Shown here: positions 1-11,800 of the stretch, in pieces
How the letters are laid out: each line of letters opens with the position of its first letter
Position numbering within the stretch: position 1 is the first letter of the stretch
Assembly (NCBI GenBank): GCA_023678885.1
Contig: CM042986.1
Location: 372,001 to 436,000 of the forward strand
Direction: 5' to 3'
Length of the DNA stretch: 64,000 nucleotides
Origin: Pogostemon cablin
Lineage: Eukaryota; Streptophyta; Magnoliopsida; Lamiales; Lamiaceae
Position numbers and translations under genes: made by a program
The notes under the pieces: generated by a model
Database searches by the model: none
What the model was told of the DNA's origin: nothing
Seen by the model: the letters and a program-made list of their open reading frames with translations, nothing else

Positions 1-246
1 CCTTGACACACTTTTCTTTTTGGTTTGTTTCACTAAAGTTGATACATTTCTTTTTAATACATGGACCCACATAAAAACAATTAATCTATTCTCATGGACC
101 CTACATATCACCTCTAATACAACTACCCAGTACACATTAAATATTATTTCTCTCACTTCACTTTACTTCACTTCACATTAAATTATTATATTCCTTAATC
201 TACGTGCACAAAAAAAATTATATCAACTTTAATGGGACGTAGGGAG
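1..246. mobile_element. TA-flanked MITE, cut by the window edge
   Basis: The sequence closely matches the inner part and right end of the complete element at 60740-61038, sharing the 'ggtttgt..cactaaagttga' and 'catggac' stretches. It ends in GGGACGTAGGGAG followed by TA. The left terminus lies outside the window. No coding capacity is seen. The family, with CTCCCTCCGTCCC termini and TA target duplications, resembles plant Stowaway/Mariner-type MITEs; the assignment rests on termini only. Confidence 0.7.
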
Positions 247-2051
247 TATATAATTATATGTATTAATCTGAAATTTAGGACAAATTTTTCTAGCTGGCAT
301 ATAGCTCTATAGGTCGAATTTTCGTAATTTGGAATATTTAATTTGGGATGTAACCTAACGCTCATAACAAGTGTTTATCAATGGTTTGTGTGCAAATTGC
401 AAGAAAACATACCTATAATTAGGTGATTTAATTAATTATTATAGAATTTTATAAAAAAAAATATACAAATATTATCTCTTCAAAGGAAAAATAATTAAAC
501 AAAGCTTGGTGGCTGTTTTGGAGGACCCATATGCATGTTCATTGGTCAATGGCTTTAATTGCCAAAGGGAACTGTGGTCCTGTGGTAAAGCCTATAACTC
601 ATGGAAGACAATTATTTCTCTCGAATTTTTTTTTTTGCCCTTCTTTAATTATTTATATAAATATTATTTATTTTTCTATATTATATTTCCATTCTATATT
701 CCTCATTTTAAAGAAGCTTTTTTTTAAATGATTTACTAATTAATTTTTGAAATAATTCCAAATTTACTGTTCATTTCCCACAATTAGTTGTATAATTATT
801 TATTTAGGTGGATTATTATTGTTCCTATTGTAGTCGAACAATATATTGCAGTATTTATTTGCAAGATATATATGGATAAGGTGATTCATAATACTAAAAC
901 TCCTACTTGGAGTATTATATTTACAAGATTACTCAATCAGAAATACTTTCATACACTTAAATATAGGTGTGTGCCCATCTAAAGGGTACTCTCTTGATTA
1001 ATGTAGGATGTTACTCTTTAAAATATTTGAATATATACTACTCTTCTCAAAAAATCTTATAATTTATCATCAACAAAAGTAATATTATTTGTTGTTAGTA
1101 ATTGTATGAAACATAAAAAGTAACAATACTCCATTATACTGAAAATATAAATGGAGACAAAGACATACAAGTTTATATGATATTATTCAAATTAGGGAAC
1201 AAAACATGAGAGATATTGACGTCTCTGCATCTAGCATTGGGTAGATTTCATAACAGTGCATTAATTCTCTGCTCTATATATATGATCATTATTTTAAAAT
1301 AATTTAATTTCTTCTTGAACAATTAAATACACTTTTTATTGGTTGACTTACCATAGAACCTTTAGAAGTACTTCACTAAGGATAGATTATAGTCGGATTT
1401 CTTTTAGAGCTTAACCTAGTTTTGATAAGAAATCTCAAAGTGAATTGTCGCACAACTTACCCACGGAGTAAATTGGTACAACCATTCTAACCATTTAAAC
1501 AATTAATGTAGTCTAAATTACCCATTTATAAGTTATTTAAACAATTAATGTAGTCTAAATTACCCATTTATAAGTTCATTTAATTTAGTTTGACGCAATG
1601 CATTATTATTACTAATCTGCCATATACATATGCCCAACAGATGTACATATATTTATTATTCAACATATGCCTGATGTTACGACTGAATTCTGACATGAGT
1701 AATTATTAAACAAATATCCATAATAAATACGTATACACAACATTTCATGTTCAAATTAGGATATAAAATGGTGCTACGGATCAAAAAGCTAATTAAGAGA
1801 GTGTATATACATACATACATAAAGTAAATTGTAAAACTAATTGTCAGTAAGAATTAAAATATTTTTTCTTTTATTGTTCCAATAGATTTTGATTAGCAAT
1901 AAAAAATGGTTGACCAAATGATACGTCATCCATTTGCACTTTAAAAAGAAATAAAAAATAAAAAATTGAGAGTGAAAATCAGTTAATTTGGATCTGACGG
2001 TGATTCACTGTCGTGTAATTAAGAAGACTATTTGCATATCACCTTCTATGT
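247..2051. other. AT-rich spacer, no gene seen
   Basis: Open frames are short, low in complexity and without recognisable domains. The only clear structure is the 42-bp tandem repeat listed separately. Confidence 0.7.
1493..1576. repeat. 42-bp exact tandem duplication
   Basis: Two adjacent identical 42-base units (1493-1534 and 1535-1576) begin ATTTAAACAATTAATG and end TTATAAGTT. The exact identity points to a recent local duplication. Confidence 0.85.
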
Positions 2052-2060
2052 ATACATTAG

Positions 2061-2839
2061 GAGTTTAAAAAAATTTTCCATAACTATTTAAAGTTTTAGA
2101 TTTTGTCAAAAAAAAATTTTGTATTGATTTTGTTTCATAATTATGAGTTTTATTTCAATTTTGTCTATTTTTCTCCGGAACCCTCGATTTTCACCGGAAA
2201 TTGATCACGTGTGTTGCAATTGACTGATGAATTTGGGGGTTCCGGCAAAAATTGGATAAAATTGAAATAAAACTCATAGTTATGGGACAAAATCGATACA
2301 AATATTTTTTTTTTGAAACAAAATTTAAAATTTTGAAAAGTTATGGGACAAAAAAACCTTTTAACTCTGCATAATTATGAGTGATTTGTTTATTCTAATG
2401 TTAGCTTGTGATGTTTTTATTTCTCTATTTTAATTCTTTACTCCATTGCAAATCTTGTCCTCACAGATAATATTTTGCTTTAAAATTTATGAAGCTCTTA
2501 AAAATAGTTAAAAAAAAGATATTTCGATTTTGTACAGAAAATGAGGTTAAAAGTTTTTTTGTCCCATCACTTTTTAAACTTTAAATTTTATCCCAAAAAA
2601 ATATTTGTATCGATTTGTCCATAACTATGAGTTTTATATTAATTTTGCCAAGTTTTTGCCGGAACCCCCCAAATTCATCCATCACGTGATTAATTTTCGG
2701 CGAAAATTGAGGGTTCCGGCTAAAATTGGGCAAAATTGAAATAAAACTCATAGTTATTAGACAAAATTGATACAAATATCTTTTTTTTGGACAAAATCTA
2801 AAATTTTAAATAGTTATGGGACAAAACAACTTTTAACTC
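2061..2839. mobile_element. Composite Mutator-type MITE with 9-bp TSD
   Basis: The nine bases ATACATTAG occur immediately left (2052-2060) and right (2840-2848) of the element, the size expected for Mutator-like transposition. The ends are long imperfect inverted repeats: GAGTTTAAAA..CCATAACTATTTAAA on the left against TAGTTATGGGACAAAA..TTTTAACTC on the right. Inside are two whole palindromic units (about 2061-2367 and 2543-2839) joined by about 175 unrelated bases (2368-2542). The terminal repeat therefore occurs four times. Each unit centre carries related GGAACCC..GGGTTCCGGC motifs around a CACGTG-like core. No transposase frame is seen, so the element is non-autonomous. Confidence 0.75.
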
Positions 2840-2848
2840 ATACATTAG

Positions 2849-4844
2849 AGATCCACATTTTACTTTTTGGTCCATATTAATATGACTTGCACACTTTAAA
2901 AGTGTAAAACAATTCAAAACATTAGCATTATTGTAATATTACAATATTACAAAAATTGTCATTTTCTTTTTATACATAATTTTATTAAAATTGATTATTA
3001 TATTTTTTATTCAATTTATTTATCCAAAATACTACTTGTTTTCCTTGCATCATCGTACTAAAATTCATTTTTGATCAATTAAGTAGAATTAAAATGTAAA
3101 ATGGCATGGAGGAAGTATTATTTTTTTCATATCTTTCAACAATATGAAATAGAAAATTGATGGAAAAAAATAGAATAAGACGTTGGTAAGAAATGAAAAG
3201 GTATGCTAACAAGTTAATTGCTAAATAAAATAGGGGTGATGGCGTGATCAACTGTCATTCTCCGATCATATCAATATCAAACTTTGTTTTTATTTTCTCA
3301 AGAAAACCTTCACTTCCTAAGATTCTCCCTTAAAGGTCTACAGTGTCTATCTTCCTACTTGTTTCTTTATCCTCTACCTTGTGGGCTACATTAATATATA
3401 TTTTCAGTCCATTTTATTTTATTTTATTAATAAATAAATACTTATTTTATTACAACACAACATCAATCTGTATCTATCCATATAATGCAATCATCAACAT
3501 GTTTTACAATATACTTCTCCAATCACACCATTTCTATATGTGCACCCTTCTGTCGCTTTTCCTATTAATTAATTAATTCCAACACTTCTCAATTGTCACA
3601 CTTTTTTTATGAATTATTTTAGCTACAATAAAAATGTTAATTAACTAACATATATGTTTGTTCAATGAATTGTGATTAGACTATTCGATTTATACTTGTA
3701 CTCACATTAATGTAGATAAAAGCCAAGAAACTATTTTTTGAATTTTGGATTAATTTATAAAGACATAGGGATTTTTAATTAATAAATACTTATGTGAGTA
3801 AGAAAATTTTGTTTTGTCCCTTTCTGGCATATATAATAATATAATTAATAAAAGAAAGCAATTATCTGGGATCAGGATGTTTTGCCATGTTGTTCTGGAC
3901 ATGGTGGGAGTGTTCTAATCATTTCAAAAAGTAAACGTGCATATAAATAGTTTTAAATTAGGGAACTATTAATCAAATGTGACCGTGGGCTAATGGTGTT
4001 GTAATAATGATAATGATGCCTCATTAGCATGCTCGAAATTCTGATTAAAACCCTAAATCCGGTTCTTAATCAAGAAAAGGCCACATGACATCACATTAAT
4101 GTCCAGTGGTAATGAAATTGATAAATACGAATTAAATTAATTAGTTTAAGAAAAAGATGTGAGTACTAATGTAGCAATGATTGTCAACAGATGTAACCCA
4201 CTGACAAGTAAATCAATAATATTAACAGCTGTGGGGGGTTCAGGGGAGGATTTATATGTAGTAAATATTATGTACAAGATCGTACAAATTATTATTGTTA
4301 TTATTATTATTATTTAAATGTCACTTTAGTGCCCATTTATATGATTAAATTTCAAGAATATATAAGCAGCACCCATCACATCTTAAAATTTGCACGCACG
4401 TGCACATTGTAGTAAAGAGTAAAATTAGAAATATTTGCTGCTGTCAGAAAATTGAAATGAGGTTCTTTATTAAACAAAGAAAGGCTAATAAATAAGGAAA
4501 TGTTACGAGAATGTAGATTCAAAATTCTGGAACAGTCACAATCATCTATACTTGCATCAACCGCACAAAATGTTGTACCAGAGATTTTTTTTTAATATAA
4601 ATATTATTTTGGTATACATTATGTTTAAATTATAAAATTATTCTATTTACTTGAAATATATAAAAGCTGTCTTACCATATGTACATGACACTATATATAA
4701 ATGGATTTAAAAAAAAACCGAAAAAATATTTCTTTAGTAAAAACTCGGAAACTCATTACTAAAATAATTTCCTGTTGTTTGGAGGTATATTTCGATCTAA
4801 ATTAGGTAATTCTATTGACTTATTAGTTTGGATGTATGGTATTT
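2849..4844. other. AT-rich spacer, no gene seen
   Basis: No domain, splice-supported exon or RNA gene was recognised. It includes an (ATT)n tract near 4290-4315. The 77-codon frame at 3343-3576 is compositionally ordinary AT-rich DNA. Confidence 0.6.
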
Positions 4845-5246
4845 AATTAATATGAAAAATGAGGAATGATGTTTTCTTTGGAGGAGGTAAAGGAAATGTT
4901 AAAAAAATTATTGGGGATATGAAGTATAGAATATGAGGTTGGATAAAGAGAACGAAAAATACTTCTTCTCTCAACATTAATTTTAGAGCTTGGTGGAAAG
5001 AAGAACAGGGGGAACGTAGCTTCGAGGAGATGTTGCTAACTTAAAATATTAATTCATTAGAGTGGCGTAAATGTATGTATTATTACTTGGTGTTTTGATA
5101 GGTGGTTTATAAGGTGTATGGAGTAGTACCAACAGGGCCTAGGTGATTGTTGAATTTTTTTCATTCCATGACTGTAATTCTTTGTATTAGGTATTTCTCA
5201 TTACCCATTTTTATTAATAATATTTTTTTTGCTGTTAAAAAAAAAT
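4845..5246 (+). mobile_element. LINE (non-LTR retrotransposon) 3' remnant
   Basis: The translation in broken frames reads like the tail of a plant LINE reverse-transcriptase ORF: 'FFGGGKGNVKKIIGDMKYRI', then 'GWIKRTKN' and 'FRAWWKEE'. A short non-coding stretch follows, ending in an A-tract at 5236-5245. The upstream reverse transcriptase is missing. Stops interrupt the frame, for example just after MKYRI. This is a dead 5'-truncated insertion; no target duplication was identified. Confidence 0.5.
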
Positions 5247-7019
5247 ATTAGTAACCGTTAAAATAATGCTATTGGTAATTTATCCATTCTCTTGTAACAA
5301 TTAGTCATTTTGCAATTGGTTGGCATTAATATTAATTTGCTCATCTAATAATTATTTTTTCCCTATGACTTATCAGAATTAGGGGTCTAGTTAAATAGGA
5401 GTATTTGACCAACAACTAAAGAAGCCTAATTAATACTCCATATATGATCAATTATCAAGTACCAATTTTGACCATAGAAAAAATGTATATATACTGATTT
5501 CAAACATATTAATTTTAAAAATAGTAGTAAATAATTTGATTGGTCAAAGACATTCCAACCACAACTAAAAAAAACTAATACTATATTTAATTAATATTTT
5601 CTAATCCTTAGAGAATAATATAGAGGAGTGCTCATAATTTGTCAACAATGGAGTATATAAAATTCAAATGTAAAATTTTGAATTTTTGTTTTTAAAATCA
5701 TTGGGAAGAAAGAAGTAGTTAGGGCCCATATTCTTGATTAATTTACTGGAGTTGGTGAACAATTCTAGAATTCACTTGTAAATACAATACAATGAATGGC
5801 CTAGATAATCATCATTGAATTTTAACTTCTCTTTTCTCATTTATTAATTATGCGGGGTTGGTTATTAGATAAGCTGCGAGTTTCCACCCTTCGCAGAATT
5901 AAATCCCATATTCCCCTTCAATATCAATTTCATAATGTTGATTTTAATTCCACAAATTTCTTTGACAGAGCACCCCTTTATTCACATATCATAATTAACT
6001 ACAATTTTACAATACAGATTATGGAATACTATTAATTAATATATATTGTTGAGATGAAGCTTATAATTATTGTGGAGCATATATGCCAGTTTTTGGTGAT
6101 TAATAAAGTTTATGCTCTCCTTAAGCTGAGAGCTGAAGAAATGTGATTCATAGAATTTTAAAGTTATTCTTAAACTAAGATATTTATGCTAAGAGAAATT
6201 TTTTTCATACTTAGGATCACATATTTTCATCTTCTTTTCAAAAAAAAAAAAAATCTTCTCTTTTTCCTTTAATAAAACTTTATGAATTAATAACGTGTTT
6301 TACATTAGATTTTGAACTTAATTTTTTTTTTTTCAAATTACTATCAAATCTCAGTAGTAAGTAGATGTTGTGTTAGCTAGTTAGAGATTTTTTACAATTC
6401 ATTTATATGATTTTTACAAGTTATGATAGATGTACGACATAAAAAATTATGTGAGATAGTTTTTGATTCAGCGAGAGCGTATTAGAGCGATAATAATACG
6501 TAGAACAAATTCTATAATCCGTTGATTCCTAAAGAATACTGAAAAATAGACTTTTTAAATACGTTGATTCATTCTTATGATTACCGTAAAGATGTCAAAG
6601 AGAACAACTCTTATTTCATTAATAAAATTCAACTTCGTATTATAATAATATAAACACTTATTTATAGATGATAATAAGATCTAATGTCATAATAATAATT
6701 ACAAATAAAAAGGAATTAAATCAAAACCTAATTATATTAATTATTCTATATCTTCATCAAATCTCCATTATTAATCTCCATCAATTTTACTAAATTTGGT
6801 AAAAAAATATAGTCAATCCACTAATTTCATGAAATTTACTAACTTTTCACTCATCATTCACCACGTTCATTGCATTAAATCTGATCGTCCATTTTAGAAG
6901 TCGCATATATAATTGAAATAGAACATTTGATTCATGGATTCATGAAAGCACACATATACGATTCAAGAAAATAAAGAATAAATAGAGAAATTAAAGTTCA
7001 TATTGTTGATGAATTAAAA
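5247..7019. other. AT-rich spacer, no gene seen
   Basis: There are only short unconvincing frames, such as 61 codons at 5850-6035. No repeat boundary or RNA structure could be supported. Confidence 0.6.
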
Positions 7020-7260
7020 GGAAGCTCAGGTATGCACATGTTTGCTTAGGAGTGGGGCAGTTGCAATTGGTTAGCTGTGATGGTCGCCTAAGCTAAAGAG
7101 TAATAGGCCCACAAAACCTTTGATATGCTTAATTTCCCTTACCAAAAAGCTGCATCAACCACATACATGCAACTTCAATTCACAACACCTACATTACCCC
7201 CATTTATAAATACTTCATCCATATCTAATCTTCACATTTTTCTTGTTTATTCGTCCAACA
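7020..7260 (+). promoter_or_regulatory. Promoter-like stretch, no gene attached
   Basis: The stretch is less AT-rich than its surroundings. It contains AGGCCCA (about 7105-7111) and a good TATA box, TATAAATA (about 7205-7212), followed by C/T-rich sequence as around plant transcription starts. No coding exon follows before the Copia insertion at 7548. It may be the start of an untranslated transcript disrupted by the insertion, or chance. Confidence 0.25.
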
Positions 7261-7547
7261 AAATCCTTCACTCTCAAAAAGAAAACAATATTTTATCTAA
7301 TAATTTTAAAAGTTACTTTAATTTCAAATTCTTCGCACTAATAACATTGCTTAACACTTTATTTATTACTAAAAAATACTAAAATACCTTAAAAGTTAAT
7401 AAAGTTAATAGAAAAAAAATTCTTAAATAACGCTAAACAATAAACGTGAAGGGTGGTGTGGGACGAAAGAAAGAAGTGCTTTATTTCCCCCCTCCTCTCT
7501 GTTTCCCCTATTTTCATTATTATGATGGGAGGCTGGTTAGTATAATA

Positions 7548-8306
7548 TGTTGGTTTACATGTGCACCAACCAATACAATATTATGGGTAGAAATGTAGAA
7601 GGGAGAATGTACTAAATATAGTACTAACAAGATTATAAATGAAATTAAAGGAGAAGAAGCAGAGAATCTTCTTACGCATTTTTATAGAATCTTCAAAAGA
7701 ACAGCGTGTAGAAGCCGAGTCAAGGTAGAACCTCTTCCCGCAAGAAAAAACACGCCCCGGTAGTGCTCCGATCTTGGCGGATCTTCCCCAAAGATAAAAC
7801 TATCGCTGAAACTCCGATGAACGAAAGAAGATGGAGAACTGGATCGTAACTAAGATGCAAATGCTTTGTGATGCAAATGCTTGTTGATTGTGTTGTGTTT
7901 GAATGAATGGTGAATGACCCTATTTATAGGTGCACCATTCCACTCAGCCATAATGGTGATTATGACGTATTAATTGCTGATTGCGTGATTTCCTCTAATC
8001 AGCAATTATGACGATTTGATTTGATTGCGTAATTTTCTCTAATCAGCAATTATGGAGGGTTATAGCTACCAGATTCAACGAACCTACTCCAATCATCATT
8101 TATGAAAAGATTCGTAATTCGATTTTTGAGGATATCCCTCCTACATGGGACAATAATTTTGTATTAATTCTCATTACGCCTCACATAATCTCTCCAGTAG
8201 ATGAGTCAAATTACACTCACTCACTACACTCATTTAATTGGTGATTAATTTAACAACTAACCCTTACTAACCAATTAAATCTAATTTAATTTAATTAATT
8301 CCTACA
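7548..8306 (-). repeat. 3' LTR of the Copia element
   Basis: This 759-bp copy aligns throughout with 14289-15086. It lacks about 30 bases present in the other copy (around 14545-14580) and an 8-base stretch near the TG end. It begins TGTTGG and ends CCTACA. Confidence 0.93.
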
Positions 8307-8320
8307 ATCCCCCACATGAG
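8307..8320 (-). other. Polypurine tract of the Copia element
   Basis: Read on the minus strand, the bases next to the 3' LTR are CATGTGGGGGAT. This is a G-rich purine run in the place where plus-strand DNA synthesis is primed in LTR elements. Confidence 0.6.
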
Positions 8321-8834
8321 TGGAATTTGGTGAACCCAAATGAAATACAGACACACAATCCAGTTTTTGTAAGACACTAATGTATCCGGACAGGTAGCAT
8401 GGGACTTTGAACCTTCCGTAGTCCAACACTATCGAGTATACCGGTTGCTTAGTAGACACAAGGTCTTTGAACTACTCCTCCTTAACGTATACTTAGATAA
8501 CAGTGTGAACGCATCAATGCCTCTCATCATCTTTGTTCTCACGTTTTGGTCCATTTCGGCCATGGACCCCCTTTGGATTCATAAGTATTTCACTTGAAGC
8601 GGCCACTCACTTCACACTTACATAGGTGATCTCCTATTTTGAGTACCCCGTTATGCTCAACCAGCCTTAACTAGGCCTTTTAGGAACCATTAAAAGTCAG
8701 AGACTTAACCTCACCATAATACGGGTTCCATACTTGGCAGTATTGCTCTACTAAGGAATGGTAGGTACCAAGTTTTACTTGAACCTCCACAGTTTCGTTT
8801 TCCCATTGAACCAAGTTCTTGGGATCTCCAGTCA

Positions 8835-11800
8835 TCAAGGTTGGGTTTCCACTGTTTCAACTCTTTTCTTTGTAGATTTTAATCTCATTCTTTCTAGCAA
8901 TTTATTCATTTGATCTCGATTAATTGCTTTCGTGAGCGGATTCGCTATATTATTTTTGACCTCACGTGGTCAATTGACATTACACCACTCGAGATCAATT
9001 GTCTCACTGTATTGTGTTGCCTACGGATATGTCTAGACTTTCTATTGTACATATCACTAAGAGCTCTTCCAATTGTGGCTTGACTGTCACAATGTACCAT
9101 CACCGTAGGGACTGGTTTGTTCCAACATAGAATGTCCTCTTGGAAGTTTCTAAGTCATTCAGTTTCTTTCCCAACTTTGTCTAAAGCTATAAACTCAGAT
9201 TCCATTGTGGAACGGGCTGTACAGGTCTGTTTTGTAGACCTCCAAGACACTGCTCCACCTCCAATAGTGAATACGTATCCACTTGTGGAGAAAGAGTCTT
9301 TTGTGTCAGATATCCAGTTTGCATCAATGTACCCTTCAAGTACTGCTGGATACTTAGAATAATGTAGCCCCACATCAAGAATGTATTTCAAGTATCTCAA
9401 CACTCTTCTCAATGCTTTCCAGTGATCATTGTTTGGGTTACTTGTGTATCTACTCAGTTTGTTAACTGAACACGCTATGTCAGGACGTGTACAATTTGTT
9501 ATGTACATTATACTTCCTATAACCCTTGCATACTCAAATTGAGCTACTGGTTCACTTTTATTTTTGCTAAGGTGCACATTTGGATCCATGGGTGTCTTAG
9601 CCGATAAATCGTCGAATGCATTGAACTTCTTCAACACTTTCTCAACGTAATGAGATTGTGACAATTTGGTCATAACTTGTAGTCGGGTTGACCAATTCAA
9701 TAATTTATCGAACCACAGGAAGGTAGGTACTAGTGCTTAAGCGATCTCACGTTTGTTGTAATTTTATAGAGACGAATCATCAAAGGGATTGGTTGTAAAT
9801 AAATAAATGACAAGTAATCAAAGCAAGCAATGATCACAAACAAGATAAACAAATAAAGAGTGTTTTCCAAATTAAGTAAAAGTGATATCAACAATAATTA
9901 AGAAGTGGAAATTTTAGGATACATGCATCAAATTCATATGAATCATGGATATAAGACTAAGGGTCAACACTAAGTTCACCTAAGCTCCCTCTCGAGATGG
10001 ATAGGATATGAATCTCAATTAGCTCAACGGATTGGTTCTCACTCAAACAATTCCAACTAGGTACTAAGCTTGAAATGAGAGTCCCTTCACACAATTAATC
10101 AACCTCTCGATCAAACCAACCACATGTTCTATCAAAGGGTTCTAAATTCTAAAGGATTTCTCAATCTCTTTACAATTTATAATACACATGAAGTGTTTGA
10201 TGAAATGATTCACTCAATTATCCTAAGCACATAATTGATTTCTCAATCTAATCACATATTTAGAACAACTAAACACACAAATCATCATAAACCTTAAGAT
10301 CTCAAACATCAATGATAGAAAATCCATTTACCCAATCAACATATGAATTCAAATGCACAAATCCCAAAATTATCCAACAACTCTCATGTTGTTAATCTCA
10401 CAAGGGAGATTAGCCTACCATATTCATAAAAATATTAACATAGACATTAAGATCCTTACAAAACATGATAAACAATAGGATTCAATACAAAGTATAGATG
10501 AAAACTTCCTTGAATGCCTCCAATGGTGATCTTCTTCTATCCTTTACAATTCTCCTCTCTTTCTTGCTTCTTTTCCTCAAATGGATGGTAGATTTGATGG
10601 TGGAATGATGGTAGAGGGTGTGGATGAAGAATGGATGAAGATGATGGTGTAAAATGAAGGAAAATGTGTGTGATGTGTGTGCAGGGGAGCAACCCTCGAA
10701 AAAACCTCATCTAATGTTGAAATATTGGGTATTTATACCCATTGGGCAGCTTCTAGAATATTGTGATTTTTTACAGATATTACACCTACACGGCCCGTGT
10801 ACGGTACACGGCCACAGGGGTGGTCATGTTGTGATTTCTGATGACCGCGCACGGCTTTTCTGGACAGGCCCGTGCGCGGTACACGCCTCGAGTACCAAAC
10901 ACGGCTGGCCGTGTTTGTGCTGCTTTGCTTCCTTCTTTCTCCCGACTCTGTTTTCGCTCCGTTTCACCTGTTTTAACATGTATAAGTTCATTCTCACACA
11001 TTTTCATAAAAACACAAAGCACAACCAAAATATACATAAACATGGGTAAAATAATACGAAAATACACATAAAATGATACTAAAATCTAGGTGAAAATATC
11101 ACTCATCAACAATGCAATTCCATCAAATGTCTTTTGGATTTTAATTCTAAGTATCACATCCGCTATACCCATGTCCTTCATGTCAAAATTTTGACTAAAC
11201 ATCCTTTTAATGTCAACGATTATATCATGACTGTTTCTTATGATAAGCATATCATTTATAAAGAGGCAGACAATGACAAATCCATTTGGTGTAGTTTTCA
11301 CATACACGCACTTGTCACACTCATTGATTCGAAAACCATTTGACATCATTATGTTGTCAAACTTTACATGCCATTGCTTTGGAGCTTGTTTAAGTCCATA
11401 CAACGATCGCACGAGTTTGCACACCTTTTTCTCATTTCCAGGTGCTATAAAGCCTTCTGGTTGATCCATGTATATTTCTTCCTCCAACTCACCATTTAAG
11501 AAGGTTGTCTTCACATTCATTTGATGGATCTCTAGATTGTGCAATGCAGCAATCGATATAAGTACACGAATAGACGTAATTCGTGTCACAGGTGAGTATG
11601 TATCAAAGAAATCATGCCCTTCCTTTTGTCTGAAGCCTTTAGCCATCAACCTGACTTTATACTTATCTATTGACCCATCAGCTTTATACTTTCTTTTTAG
11701 GATCCACTTACATCCTAAGGTCTTACAACCTTTTGGTAAATCTACCAATTCCCACGTATGGTTTTGCATGATGGAGTCAATTTCATTGTTCATGGCTACT

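Noticed and set aside
506..982. Frames of 64-73 codons near the left edge
   Set aside because: AT-rich, hydrophobic by composition, with no similarity, promoter or splice context.
7044..7093. 7-bp stem GCTTAGG/CCTAAGC as a possible tRNA acceptor stem
   Set aside because: The span is only 50 bases and there are no D-arm, anticodon or T-arm features.
10654..11071. Frames of 76-131 codons on both strands
   Set aside because: They lie in the GC-richer end of the solo LTR, have no protein similarity, and run through palindromic ACGGCCCGTG sequence.
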